From Burkholderiaceae bacterium (GTDB taxonomy: Bacteria; Pseudomonadota; Gammaproteobacteria; Burkholderiales; Burkholderiaceae), in assembly GCA_947380285.1 (NCBI GenBank), contig CANCQD010000033.1:1-20512 (forward strand): a DNA stretch of 20,512 nucleotides, in the 5' to 3' direction. Each line of letters begins with the position of its first letter. Position 1 is the stretch's first letter. Of the stretch, positions 1 to 8,300 are shown in pieces. The notes under the pieces are model-generated. The model saw only the letters and a list, made by a program, of their open reading frames with translations. It had not been told where the DNA came from and searched no databases. The translations under genes and the position numbers were made by a program.

Positions 1-574
1 GCTCCAGAATGAGATTGGCAAGAATGGATTCATCGCCATTAAATGCTAATTCCATTGCTTGATAAATTTGCTCCTGCTCCAGATCGGAGTAGTCAAGCTG
101 ATAGCCGGCTGATAGACTAAGTTGAGAGATGAATATACGTTGTACGCGACCATTCCCTTCCCGAAAAGGGTGAAGTGCATTAATCTCGGAAAGGTAGTGC
201 GCTAATCTTTTTGATAGAGCATCGGCATCCAGCCCATTAAGCCAGTTTTCACGAGCTAGCTTATTAAATATTTCATTTGCCGCAGATTCAATAAAACGTA
301 CATTAGCAAATCGACTATTGCCACGACTAATATCAACAGTCCGAATCTTGCCGGCCCAGTCATATACGTCCTGAAAGAGTGCCAAATGAATGCGCTGAAG
401 ATGAGCAAGATCAAATTGACCTACTATGGGATTTTCTAGAATCTCAATTGATCGCAAAGTAGATAGCTCACCTTCGTAGGTGTCTAAATCTTGTGCGTTA
501 GTTATTTCTGCTTTGTTTCGAAGTACATCTGTACCTGGGTAGCAGTAGGTGTCATCCGCGTCGTAGCGTGACAT
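1..574 (-). CDS. fic: Fic-domain protein (AMPylator toxin), 3' end beyond the window edge
   Basis: I translated the reverse strand from the ATG at 572-574. It stays open for 191 codons to the window edge. Residues 135-146 read HPFREGNGRVQR, an intact HxFx[D/E]GNGRxxR Fic motif with catalytic His135. A flap-like stretch (residues about 76-92, GKIRTVDISRGNSRF) comes before it. Proteins of this family transfer AMP from ATP to a hydroxyl on a target protein. No inhibitory helix lies within the visible part, so it belongs with class I Fic proteins, which are inhibited by a separate antitoxin. That antitoxin is the gene just upstream, whose 3' end overlaps this start by 23 bases in another reading frame, suggesting translational coupling. 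Class I Fic proteins are about 200 residues, so probably only a few residues are missing, although a C-terminal extension cannot be excluded. The target is unknown. Confidence 0.88.
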   Translation of the reverse strand, partial: MSRYDADDTYCYPGTDVLRNKAEITNAQDLDTYEGELSTLRSIEILENPIVGQFDLAHLQRIHLALFQDVYDWAGKIRTVDISRGNSRFANVRFIESAANEIFNKLARENWLNGLDADALSKRLAHYLSEINALHPFREGNGRVQRIFISQLSLSAGYQLDYSDLEQEQIYQAMELAFNGDESILANLILE

Positions 575-749
575 AGCGTTGCTTAGTTTCTTCCAAAATT
601 TGCGCAATACTCTTTTTGCCGGCAACATAATCAGTAAGGTTTTGTTCTAACTGCTTAGTTGGAACAATACCTTCAATCCGAGCAGAAGCCACAGCGTTAG
701 AAACGTTGTATTGGCGGGCTTGTAATTGGGTGGCAAACTTAGTTGGCAT
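552..749 (-). CDS. VbhA-type antitoxin of the Fic module
   Basis: This 65-residue protein lies directly upstream of the Fic gene and overlaps it by 23 bases. Residues 22-27 are SARIEG, which fits the inhibitory signature [S/T]xxxE[G/N] of Fic antitoxins. In VbhA-like proteins the Glu (Glu26 here) reaches into the Fic active site, pairs with the Arg of the Fic motif and blocks productive ATP binding. The predicted helical content and size also fit the VbhA fold. The start ATG at 747-749 has a weak GGA Shine-Dalgarno seven to nine bases upstream on the reverse strand. The antitoxin-first order is usual for such modules. I see no DNA-binding domain, so regulation by the antitoxin itself is not evident. 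Confidence 0.82.
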   Translation of the reverse strand: MPTKFATQLQARQYNVSNAVASARIEGIVPTKQLEQNLTDYVAGKKSIAQILEETKQRYVTLRRG

Positions 750-790
750 ATGTCCATTTTAGTGGATTTGGGGCTGATTTCCTAGTCAAA

Positions 791-824
791 AAATAGCCCT
801 AAAACAGGGTTTAAAGAGCTATTT
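791..824 (-). terminator. Possible second terminator or operator between tRNA-Lys and the Fic module
   Basis: A perfect 7-base inverted repeat (AAATAGC at 791-797, GCTATTT at 818-824) encloses a nested CCCT/AGGG pair. On the reverse strand the second arm runs into a T-rich end at 793-788, as in a weak intrinsic terminator. It would back up the stronger tRNA terminator at 844-870. It also lies just upstream of a TTGACT hexamer (784-789, reverse strand), so it could instead be a regulatory site for the antitoxin-toxin pair. The large loop makes the terminator reading uncertain. Confidence 0.35.
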
Positions 825-843
825 GAAAGGATGATGTAGGTAA

Positions 844-870
844 TAAAAAAGCCCCGCAAAAGCGAGGCTT
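844..870 (-). terminator. Intrinsic terminator of tRNA-Lys
   Basis: Read on the reverse strand, GCCTCGC (868-862) pairs with GCGGGGC (857-851) around a TTTT loop, with one G-T wobble, followed at once by a run of six T (850-845). It starts about ten bases after the CCA end of the tRNA gene, as expected for a single-tRNA transcript. Confidence 0.85.
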
Positions 871-878
871 AGTATTGC

Positions 879-954
879 TGGTGGGTCGGGCGAGATTCGA
901 ACTCGCGACCAACGGATTAAAAGTCCGCTGCTCTACCGACTGAGCTACCGACCC
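879..954 (-). tRNA. tRNA-Lys (anticodon TTT)
   Basis: The reverse strand folds as a complete 76-base tRNA with encoded CCA. The 7-bp acceptor stem pairs 954-948 (GGGTCGG) with 889-883 (CCGACCC), the discriminator A is at 882 and CCA at 881-879. The D-arm contains AGCTCAGTCGGTAGAGC and the T-loop GTTCGAATC. The anticodon loop CTTTTAA (923-917) puts TTT at 921-919, so it reads AAA/AAG lysine codons. It has its own promoter and terminator. Its 3' end faces the Fic toxin module, which matters because tRNA 3' ends are common integration sites. Confidence 0.97.
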
Positions 955-967
955 AGTTAAGCCGTAA

Positions 968-973
968 ATTATA
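968..973 (-). promoter_or_regulatory. Extended -10 promoter element of tRNA-Lys
   Basis: The reverse strand reads TTGCTATAAT: a perfect TATAAT with the TG of an extended -10 element one base upstream. It lies 13 bases from the mature tRNA 5' end, so transcription would start only a few bases before the tRNA. No good -35 hexamer is visible, which an extended -10 can tolerate. Confidence 0.65.
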
Positions 974-1041
974 GCAAGAAGTTTATAGGGCTTCCTCAGG
1001 TCTGCGTAGCCTGCCCCCGCAGCCCTTGTACTTACAAGATC

Positions 1042-2388
1042 CTAGGAGTTAATGCGTCTAGCGACCGGTGGGTTTTTGGAAAAATAATCCTTAATTCCTC
1101 TCAAAATAGCCTCCGCAATCCGATCCTGGTAGCCATCATCATTCAATCTAGCCTCTTCCTGAGGATTGCTAATAAAGGCAGTCTCAACAAGTATGGAGGG
1201 AATATCTGGGGCCTTCAAAACAGCAAAACTCGCCTGCTCTACCTTGGGCTTATGCAGGGGGGCAAAACCGCCTATTTGCTTCAGAATCGAGTTGCCGACC
1301 TGCAAGGAGTCTTTAATTTGAGCTGTGGTCGACATATCTAGTAGGAGGTTGGCAACCTGACGATCTTGCGTCTTGATATTGATGCCGCCGATCAGATCGG
1401 ATGCGTTTTCTTTATTGGCCATCCATCTTGCTGTAGTGCTGCTTGCACCCATTTGAGAGAGTGCAAATACTGAGGCGCCCTTAGCATTTCTCTCAATGAA
1501 GGCATCCGCATGGATTGAGACAAATAAATCAGCTTCTACTCGGCGTGCTTTTTGTACTCTGACATGTAGAGGGACAAAGTAATCACCATCCCTAGTCAAG
1601 AAAGGGCGCATATAGGCTTCGGCTTCAATCTTGTCCTTAAGTCGTTTGGCAATAGCGAGAACGACATTCTTTTCTCGAGAGCCTGCGGCACCGATTGCCC
1701 CTGGATCTTCGCCACCATGTCCAGGATCAATTGCAATCGTGATTAAGCGTTTATATTTTGCTGGCGCTGGCAATTCCCTGGGATCTGGAATGGCTTGCGC
1801 TACTGGAGCAGTTGGAGTCTTGGCAAGATCCTTTTCTTTCTTGGTAGCGAATTGCGCAATGAAATCTACTTCTTCATTGGATTTCTCGAGCGCACTTTCT
1901 TTCTTTGCACTACTTCTGACCAGTGCCATTAAAGGGTCTGCTGGAGTAGTGGGGTAGAGATCAAATACCATGCGGTAGTTGTATTCACCAATGGGATCAA
2001 GCGTAAAGAGTTGGGGCTTAATCGGCTCTTTTAAGTCAAACACCAAGCGCACAACACTTGGCTGAAATTGACCCACTCGAACTTGTGAAATATACGGATC
2101 GTTTGGCTTTACTTTAGCGACCAAATCCTTGAGTGTGGGATTGAGTTCTAACCCTTGCACATCCACCACCAAGCGATCTGGATTCGTCAGAATCTGTTGG
2201 GTAATTGGTAATGGGGTATCAGACTCCAGGGTAACGCGGGTGTAGTCCTCGGAAGGCCAAACACGCACACCGAAGATCTTAGCGCCCCAAGCAATCTCTA
2301 CCTCGCTAAGCAGCAGCGCAAAGCTCAAGAGCTTGACTGAGGTCTTGAGATGCTGTCTTCTAGAGAGATTGATAGTTTTCTTACCCAT
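1042..2388 (-). CDS. amiC: N-acetylmuramoyl-L-alanine amidase with AMIN domain
   Basis: This 448-residue periplasmic amidase cleaves the bond between N-acetylmuramic acid and the stem peptide, a step in separating daughter cells. Residues 9-15 (SRRQHLK) followed by a hydrophobic stretch to about 35 form a probable Tat signal, as in E. coli AmiC. The consensus Phe after the twin Arg is His. Residues about 37-145 form an AMIN domain, which targets the septum or peptidoglycan. A charged, proline-rich linker (about 155-212) leads to an Amidase_3 domain. Zinc ligands are His224 (DPGHGG), Glu239 (SREKN) and His293 (SIHAD), and the catalytic Glu is Glu402 (VETAF). It follows tsaE by 20 bases on the same strand, a common pairing in betaproteobacteria, and probably shares its transcript. 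No clear Shine-Dalgarno precedes the start. Confidence 0.95.
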   Translation of the reverse strand: MGKKTINLSRRQHLKTSVKLLSFALLLSEVEIAWGAKIFGVRVWPSEDYTRVTLESDTPLPITQQILTNPDRLVVDVQGLELNPTLKDLVAKVKPNDPYISQVRVGQFQPSVVRLVFDLKEPIKPQLFTLDPIGEYNYRMVFDLYPTTPADPLMALVRSSAKKESALEKSNEEVDFIAQFATKKEKDLAKTPTAPVAQAIPDPRELPAPAKYKRLITIAIDPGHGGEDPGAIGAAGSREKNVVLAIAKRLKDKIEAEAYMRPFLTRDGDYFVPLHVRVQKARRVEADLFVSIHADAFIERNAKGASVFALSQMGASSTTARWMANKENASDLIGGINIKTQDRQVANLLLDMSTTAQIKDSLQVGNSILKQIGGFAPLHKPKVEQASFAVLKAPDIPSILVETAFISNPQEEARLNDDGYQDRIAEAILRGIKDYFSKNPPVARRINS

Positions 2389-2408
2389 CGATCATTGTTA
2401 ATTAGTCA

Positions 2409-2966
2409 TCACTGGGTGGCTTGAGCATCTTCGACTACGGTTCTACTTTGCTCAGATAGGGCGTTGATCGTAATGGATCGTTCATATTCATTTACACCTG
2501 CAGATAACTGAATCTGAATATCAAATGCGGGTAGAGTTCCTTCCGCTTTTTCAGGCCACTCGATTAGGCAAAAACCTGGCACATCAAAGTGTTCTGCAAA
2601 ACCAGCTTCCTGCCACTCTAAGGGATCACGCATACGGTAAAGATCAAAGTGATGGACTGTGAAGGATTGAATTTGCTTATGTTCATTACTATTGTTAATA
2701 GAGTAGGGCTCGCACAAGGTGTAAGTGGGACTCTTCACTTTGCCCCCATATCCCATGCTCTGAATGAGATATCTAGCAAAAGTAGTCTTGCCAGCCCCTA
2801 GATCTCCCTCTAGGGAGATATTGAGATGGGCATCTGGGTTCTGGCTAATAAAACGCTCAAGACTGGCGGCAAAGTCTGTGGCAAGTTTGGCGGTTTCCGC
2901 TTCCTGCCTACAATGTTGCTTTAGAGATGCTTTGGGAGATGCCTGGGGCACCTGATTTCCGATCAT
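2409..2966 (-). CDS. tsaE: tRNA threonylcarbamoyladenosine biosynthesis ATPase TsaE
   Basis: TsaE is the P-loop ATPase that works with TsaB and TsaD to make t6A37 in tRNAs reading ANN codons. The Walker A motif is GDLGAGKTT (residues 54-62), followed by the family motifs SPTYTL (79-84), HFDLYR (106-111) and IEWPEK (135-140). At 185 residues it is somewhat longer than the usual 150-160, mostly because of an N-terminal extension of about 25 residues. The ATG at 2964-2966 is the only ATG before the core domain. It is divergent from queG, with 43 bp between start codons, and probably cotranscribed with amiC downstream. Confidence 0.95.
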   Translation of the reverse strand: MIGNQVPQASPKASLKQHCRQEAETAKLATDFAASLERFISQNPDAHLNISLEGDLGAGKTTFARYLIQSMGYGGKVKSPTYTLCEPYSINNSNEHKQIQSFTVHHFDLYRMRDPLEWQEAGFAEHFDVPGFCLIEWPEKAEGTLPAFDIQIQLSAGVNEYERSITINALSEQSRTVVEDAQATQ

Positions 2967-3009
2967 TGCCCTAGTTTATTCAATTATTGCGTTACATTCT
3001 GCATTCCAT

Positions 3010-4110
3010 ATGTCTTTATCTACCAATCCTCAGTTTTTAGATGAGTCCAATCTACGGGGTTGGCTAGCGGCTCAAGCTGCGGCACTGGGATTCGATGGCT
3101 TGCGCATTACCGATACGCATCTTGGCCTTGCTAGTGAGCGACTCAATCAGTGGCTGGCAGAGGGGCGCCATGGCCATATGGAATACATGCAACGCCATGC
3201 TGATTTGCGTTCTAATCCTGAGCTTTTAGTGCCTGGGACTGTGCGAGTGATTTGCGTTTCCATGAATTACCTACCTTCCGAAACTAACTTTGATACTGAG
3301 TGGCAGCGACTAGAAGACTCCACTCAAGCGGTGGTTTCGATGTATGCCCGTGGGCGTGATTATCACAAGGTGTTGCGTAGCCGCTTGCAGGAATTTGCCA
3401 AGTTAATAGAAGAGCGAATTGGAAAGTTGGGTTATCGCGTATTCACTGACTCAGCCCCATTAATGGAAGTGGAGTTGGCGCGTAAGGCGGGATTGGGTTG
3501 GCGAGGTAAACATACGCTTTTACTCAATCGAGAATCTGGCTCTACTTTTTTCTTGGGTGAGATCTTGGTAGATGTGCCACTACCCATTGATCAAGAGATC
3601 GAAGAGCATTGTGGCACCTGTACCTCTTGTATTGATATATGTCCTACTCAAGCCATTACAGCGCCATATCAGTTGGATGCGCGCAGATGCATCTCTTATC
3701 TCACTATTGAAAATCCAGAAGCTATTCCTGTGGAATTTAGAAGCGCAATGGGTAATCGAGTTTATGGTTGTGATGATTGCCAACTGATTTGTCCTTGGAA
3801 TAAGTTTGCAAAACGCACTGAGTTGCCAGACTTTGCGCAGCGTCATGGTTTAGGGCAGGCGAGTCTTTTGCATTTATGGTCCTGGACAGAAGCTGAGTTT
3901 GAGCAGCGCCACGAAGGAAGTGCAATTCGCAGAATTGGTTATAGTCGCTGGCGTCGTAATTTAGCGGTAGCGATGGGTAATGCGCTGGCAAACTCTGCTG
4001 TAGCGGAGACTGACAAGTTGGCAATACGCTCGGCATTAAGTAATGCGCTGGCTGAGGCTGACGCTTTAGTAGCTGAGCATATTCAATGGGCCCTAAAGGC
4101 TTACAATTAA
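3010..4110 (+). CDS. queG: Epoxyqueuosine reductase QueG
   Basis: QueG carries out the last step of queuosine synthesis, reducing epoxyqueuosine at tRNA position 34 with a cobalamin cofactor and two [4Fe-4S] clusters. The first cluster motif is C201-xx-C204-xx-C207-xxx-C211-P. The second uses C254, C257 and C261 (CDDCQLICPWN), with C227 supplying the remaining ligand. Conserved blocks GRDYHK (115-120) and TDSAP (146-150, with the probable catalytic Asp147) are present. At 366 residues it has the usual length, with the HEAT-like tail after residue 300. No recognisable Shine-Dalgarno precedes the ATG. It leads a tight three-gene run with azlC three bases downstream. Confidence 0.96.
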   Translation: MSLSTNPQFLDESNLRGWLAAQAAALGFDGLRITDTHLGLASERLNQWLAEGRHGHMEYMQRHADLRSNPELLVPGTVRVICVSMNYLPSETNFDTEWQRLEDSTQAVVSMYARGRDYHKVLRSRLQEFAKLIEERIGKLGYRVFTDSAPLMEVELARKAGLGWRGKHTLLLNRESGSTFFLGEILVDVPLPIDQEIEEHCGTCTSCIDICPTQAITAPYQLDARRCISYLTIENPEAIPVEFRSAMGNRVYGCDDCQLICPWNKFAKRTELPDFAQRHGLGQASLLHLWSWTEAEFEQRHEGSAIRRIGYSRWRRNLAVAMGNALANSAVAETDKLAIRSALSNALAEADALVAEHIQWALKAYN

Positions 4111-4113
4111 GCC

Positions 4114-4899
4114 ATGTCATCTACAGACCAGCCCTACATCGATCCTAGCGAAATCGCTCTAGAAGAGGCTGCGGCTCAACGCTTTAAAAATCCAAGTGAT
4201 GCTTTTTGGTCAGGCATTCGTGATGCTGCTGGCGCACCAGCCATGGTGCTCTTTGCTGGCATGGTGGGCTTCGGAGCAATGGGTAAAACTAATGGCTTTG
4301 ATGTTTGGTTCACTACCTTTACCTCCTTCTTTATGTTCGCGTTACCGGGGCAAGTGGTCTTACTCGAGATGGCAATTACGGGCTCATCAGCCCTAGCAAT
4401 CGCTTTGGCGGTCACGCTCACATCCACTCGTTTCATTACGATGACGGTGACACTCTTTCCGCAGTTTCATCACAAAGATCGCAATCGCAGTTTGTATGCT
4501 TCTGTGCATTTGCTGGCAATGACTGCATGGGCCATCTCAATGCGCGAGTTTCATGCGATTGAGGTTAAGCATCGTCTGAGTTATTTTGTTGGCTTGGGAT
4601 TGCTGTGTTGGTTGATCTCTATCCCGGGAACCATTTTGGGTTACTTCTTAGCGGGTATGGTGCCTGCCCCTGTAACCCTTGGTTTAGTATTTATTAACCC
4701 CCTGTTTTTCTTGCTAACTTTTACCGAGGTCAAGCCTTGGATTAATCGCATTGCGATTTTCTTGGGCTGCATCTTTGGCCCCATCTTCTTTTTGATTGAT
4801 CGCGACACCAGCTTGCTAACATCAGGATTAGTGGCAGGCACCTTGGCTTACTTCATTGATCGTCAGTTCCTGCGTAAAAAAGCGGGACTCGTCGGATGA
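4114..4899 (+). CDS. azlC: AzlC-family branched-chain amino acid exporter, large subunit
   Basis: AzlC and AzlD together form an inner-membrane exporter of branched-chain amino acids (E. coli YgaZH is the same family). After a hydrophilic N-terminal segment of about 30 residues, the AzlC domain starts at FWSGIRDAAGAPA (31-43). It shows the family blocks ALPGQVVLLEM (76-86) and TLTSTRFITM (101-110), and several hydrophobic spans, the clearest at about 40-56, 63-85, 90-113, 155-182, 186-204 and 212-229. It begins three bases after queG and its stop overlaps the azlD start (ATGA), so translation of the pair is coupled. The substrate is inferred from the family only. Confidence 0.9.
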   Translation: MSSTDQPYIDPSEIALEEAAAQRFKNPSDAFWSGIRDAAGAPAMVLFAGMVGFGAMGKTNGFDVWFTTFTSFFMFALPGQVVLLEMAITGSSALAIALAVTLTSTRFITMTVTLFPQFHHKDRNRSLYASVHLLAMTAWAISMREFHAIEVKHRLSYFVGLGLLCWLISIPGTILGYFLAGMVPAPVTLGLVFINPLFFLLTFTEVKPWINRIAIFLGCIFGPIFFLIDRDTSLLTSGLVAGTLAYFIDRQFLRKKAGLVG

Positions 4900-5255
4900 G
4901 TGCAATGGATACCATGGCTAGCGCGCTTTCAGGCTGGGGTTTGTGGATTGCTTTGGTAGGCGCCTGTCTAGGCACTTACTTCTGCCGCGCAATTGGGGTA
5001 TTGCTGTCGCAAAGCATTAATCAAGATAGCGAAATCTTCCGTTGGTTAGCAGCGGTGACCTATGCGATGGTCGCTTCTTTAACCATACGCTTGATCGTGA
5101 TGCCCTTAGGTTTAATGGCAACGGTTCCTTTGTGGATACGCATTCTGATTTGCGCTTTGGCTATCGGAGTGATGATCTCTAAACCCACTAAGCGTTTAGT
5201 TCCTGCATTACTGACAGGAACTTTGCTCATGGTGAGTTACGGCGTGATACGTTGA
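4896..5255 (+). CDS. azlD: AzlD-family branched-chain amino acid exporter, small subunit
   Basis: This is a 119-residue membrane protein with four predicted transmembrane segments (about 14-38, 48-70, 78-96 and 100-117). Its size, composition and position directly after azlC identify it as the small AzlD partner. The start overlaps the azlC stop by four bases (ATGA). Met4 and Met7 are alternative starts, but the overlapping ATG is the simplest for coupled expression. Its gene end converges on the large dehydrogenase gene, 48 bases away. Confidence 0.88.
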   Translation: MSAMDTMASALSGWGLWIALVGACLGTYFCRAIGVLLSQSINQDSEIFRWLAAVTYAMVASLTIRLIVMPLGLMATVPLWIRILICALAIGVMISKPTKRLVPALLTGTLLMVSYGVIR

Positions 5256-5269
5256 TTCGTGAATTAACG
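5250..5269 (+). terminator. Hairpin across the azlD stop codon, weak terminator candidate
   Basis: CGTTGATT (5250-5257) pairs with AATTAACG (5262-5269), with one G-T wobble, around a CGTG loop. The azlD stop codon sits inside the left arm. There is no immediate T run. A T-rich tract (TTTTTATTTT, 5295-5304) follows about 25 bases later. It lies between convergent genes and may weakly end transcription or protect the mRNA 3' end. Confidence 0.3.
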
Positions 5270-5303
5270 AACTAGCTAACCCACCCAAAATCTGTTTTTA
5301 TTT

Positions 5304-8300
5304 TCAAAGATGTGCCGCTAAGATTCTGGCGATATGCACAGCCTCTCTTTGAGTGCCATCAGCAATTTGATGACGACAACTCGTGCCATCAGCTACCACC
5401 CAACTATCTGGTGACTTCCGAATGCTGGGTAATAAACTGACTTCAGCCATTTGCTTGGATATTTCAATATGCTCTGCTTCATAGCCAAAGCTACCCGCCA
5501 TGCCGCAGCACGAAGATTCAATTAGCTTAGGCTCTGCATTTGGAATAAGTTTGAGTAATTCCATTGCAGGGGTAACAGCGTCGAAGGACTTCTGATGGCA
5601 GTGACCATGAAAGAGTACTGATTTATTAGCTGCCTTCAGTTGAAGTTGAAGCTTGCCAGCCTTCACTTCACCCGCCAAGAACTCTTCTAGGAGTTGGGCC
5701 TGCTTTGAAACCGTAACAGCACTTTCACCAAAGCCCATCACCAAGGCCTCATCCTTCAAGGTAAAGAGGCAAGAAGGTTCCAAGCCAATAATGGGGATAT
5801 TTTTTTCGGCATAGGGTGCGAGGTGGTTCACTAATTCACCGAGAGTAGCTTTCGCTTTATCAACCATGCCAGCGGCAAGATAAGTCCTGCCACAACAAAA
5901 CTCTTTTGAGCAAGCACTTTCAGACGTTGTTTGTTTTGCCGTTTGGTCATGGCCCTTGCTTTGACTCTTATGGGGAATATGAACGCGATAGCCAGCAGCT
6001 TTAAGTACTTTCAATGCTGCTTGGAGATTCTCATCTTCAAAATAAGCATTAAAGGTATCGGCTAATAAAACAACGCCTTTGCCATCGGCATTGTTTGCCA
6101 ATTGATCTGGTGTGTATTGATCAGCATTTAACCCTTTTTGGTTCCAGAAAGTCTTACTCTTCCAGATGGGCAGACTTCTTTGTGCAGAAATGCCCATGAT
6201 CCACTCTTGGAGTGTTGCCATTGGCTTAATTTGGTTGCGTAAGTTGAGTAAGGTTGGTAGTAACGGAATGGCACTAATCGTGCTGGCATATTTAGGTAAA
6301 TAGGCTACCGCCAAATCTCGTAATGAATGACCCACACGCTTCTTGTAGGCGGATAAGAACTCAATCTTCATCTTGGCCATGTCAACGCCAGTAGGGCACT
6401 CACGCCGACATGCTTTGCAGCTGACGCACAATTCCATCACCTCTTTAACTGCATCGCTTGCTAAAGGAGACGCCTCTGTTGAGGAACCACTCTTGAGATC
6501 CAATTGATTCGAAAGCGCAAGACGCAGTGTATTGGCTCTACCGCGAGTGAGATGTTTCTCATCACGCGTCACGCGATAGCTAGGACACATTACTTCTGCA
6601 TCAAACTTTCGACAGTGACCATTGTTATTGCACATCTCAACTGCCTTAGCCAAACCCATGGCTGGGTCGCCACCGGTACCAGGTGCTGTAGTTTGCTCGG
6701 TAACGGGATCGTTTTGTACATTCCAGGCAGACCAATCTAATGCAGGTTGCAGGGGAATCACTTTATAGCTTGGTGGAAATCTAAAGTTGCTTGAATCGTC
6801 CATCTTGGGTGGATCAATGATCTTGCCGGGATTAAATAGTCCTTTGGGATCAAAAGCATGTTTGATTTCTGCAAGAGCTTCGGTGATCTTGGGGCCAAAC
6901 TGCCAAGAGATCCATTCGCCACGGCAGAGACCATCGCCATGTTCACCGCTATACGCCCCTTTATATTTTCGTACCAAGGCAGAAGCCTCTTCAGCAACGG
7001 CACGCATCTTTTGGGCGCCATCTCTACGCATATCCAAAATAGGGCGTACGTGTAAGGTGCCTACAGAGGCATGGGCGTACCAAGTGCCGCGTGAACCATA
7101 TTTAGAAAATACATCAGTCAGTGCTTGGGTGTAATCAGCCAAACTTTCTAGCGGAACAGCGCAGTCTTCAATAAAGCTTACCGGCTTGCCATCACCCTTT
7201 AAGCTCATCATGATGTTCAGGCCTGCCTTACGTACTTCCCACAAATTCTTTTGTAGGGATGCGTCAGGCATTGGCACAACGGATCCTGGTAAACCTAAAT
7301 CACTCATGAGTTCTTGGAGTGCTTTGAGCTTCTCGAGTAATGGTGCGTGCGCCTCACCCGAAAATTCCACTAACAAAATCGCTTCTGGAGTTTGCGCTGT
7401 GTGGTCAATTAAGGCGGTTTCAATAGTCTTCTTAAAGCTAGGGTTGCTGCGCGCTAAATCAATCATGGTGCGATCGACCAACTCAACAGCGGTAGGGCCC
7501 AACTTCACAATGTGCTGCGCGCTATCCATCGCTTTATAGAAGCTAGCGAAGTTCACAATACCCAATACCTTATGTTGTGGCAATGGGGCTAGCTTGAGCT
7601 TGAGCGATTTGAAGTAACCCAAAGTACCTTCGCTACCCACTAATAAGTGAGCAAGGTTTACGCTACCGTCTTGCGTGTAAGGCAACTCACTTTGTGGGTG
7701 GAAGATATCTAGGTTATAGCCAGCTACACGTCGCAATACCTTCGGAAAGCGTGCTTCGATTTCTGGCTGGAGGGTGGTGGCCAAGTTTTTGACAAAGTCA
7801 CCCAACTGTTTAGCAACACCGGAACTATTGGCATAGTCGCCAAACTGCGCTACTTGCCCATTGGCTAGCCACGCATCTATTCCTAAAACGTTGTGTACCA
7901 TATTGCCGTAAGCAATCGAGCGGCTTCCACAGGAGTTGTTGCCTGCCATACCACCAATCGTTGCTTGTCCAGCAGTAGAAACATCGACCGGATACCAAAG
8001 ACCATGTTGTTTCAGCGAGCCGTTGAGGTGATCGAGCACAATGCCGGGCTCAACCTCTACGTAGCCTTTATCCAGATTGAGATCTAAAACATTTCTGAAG
8101 TATTTGCTGTTGTCGATTACCAGTGCAGCGCCGGTCGTTTGGCCACATTGACTGGTACCGCCTCCACGCGGCAGAACAGGCACACCCATCTCTGTTGCAA
8201 TCTGAATGGCGCTCGCAATATCTTGCGCGATCTTCGGCACAAAGACGGCAACAGGCATTGATTGGTAGATAGAGGCATCAGTTGCATAGCGACCACGACT

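Noticed and set aside
986..1000. A 15-base stretch TAGGGC-TCCTCAGG recurs with one mismatch at 10485-10499, both times between genes.
   Set aside because: A single 14/15 match is expected several times by chance within 20 kb, the surrounding bases differ, and no common structure is visible.
988..1038. GC-rich stretch after amiC with several possible pairings (GGGCT/AGCCC, CTGCG/CGCAG, CTTGTA/TACAAG), perhaps an amiC terminator.
   Set aside because: The pairings exclude one another in part and none is followed by a T run in the amiC direction, so I do not call a terminator.
1631..1957. A 108-codon open frame opposite amiC.
   Set aside because: It lies wholly within the well-supported amiC gene on the other strand and has no recognisable domain.
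3580..4120. Two open frames on the reverse strand inside queG and the azlC start.
   Set aside because: They overlap genes with clear motifs and have no domain or ribosome-site support.
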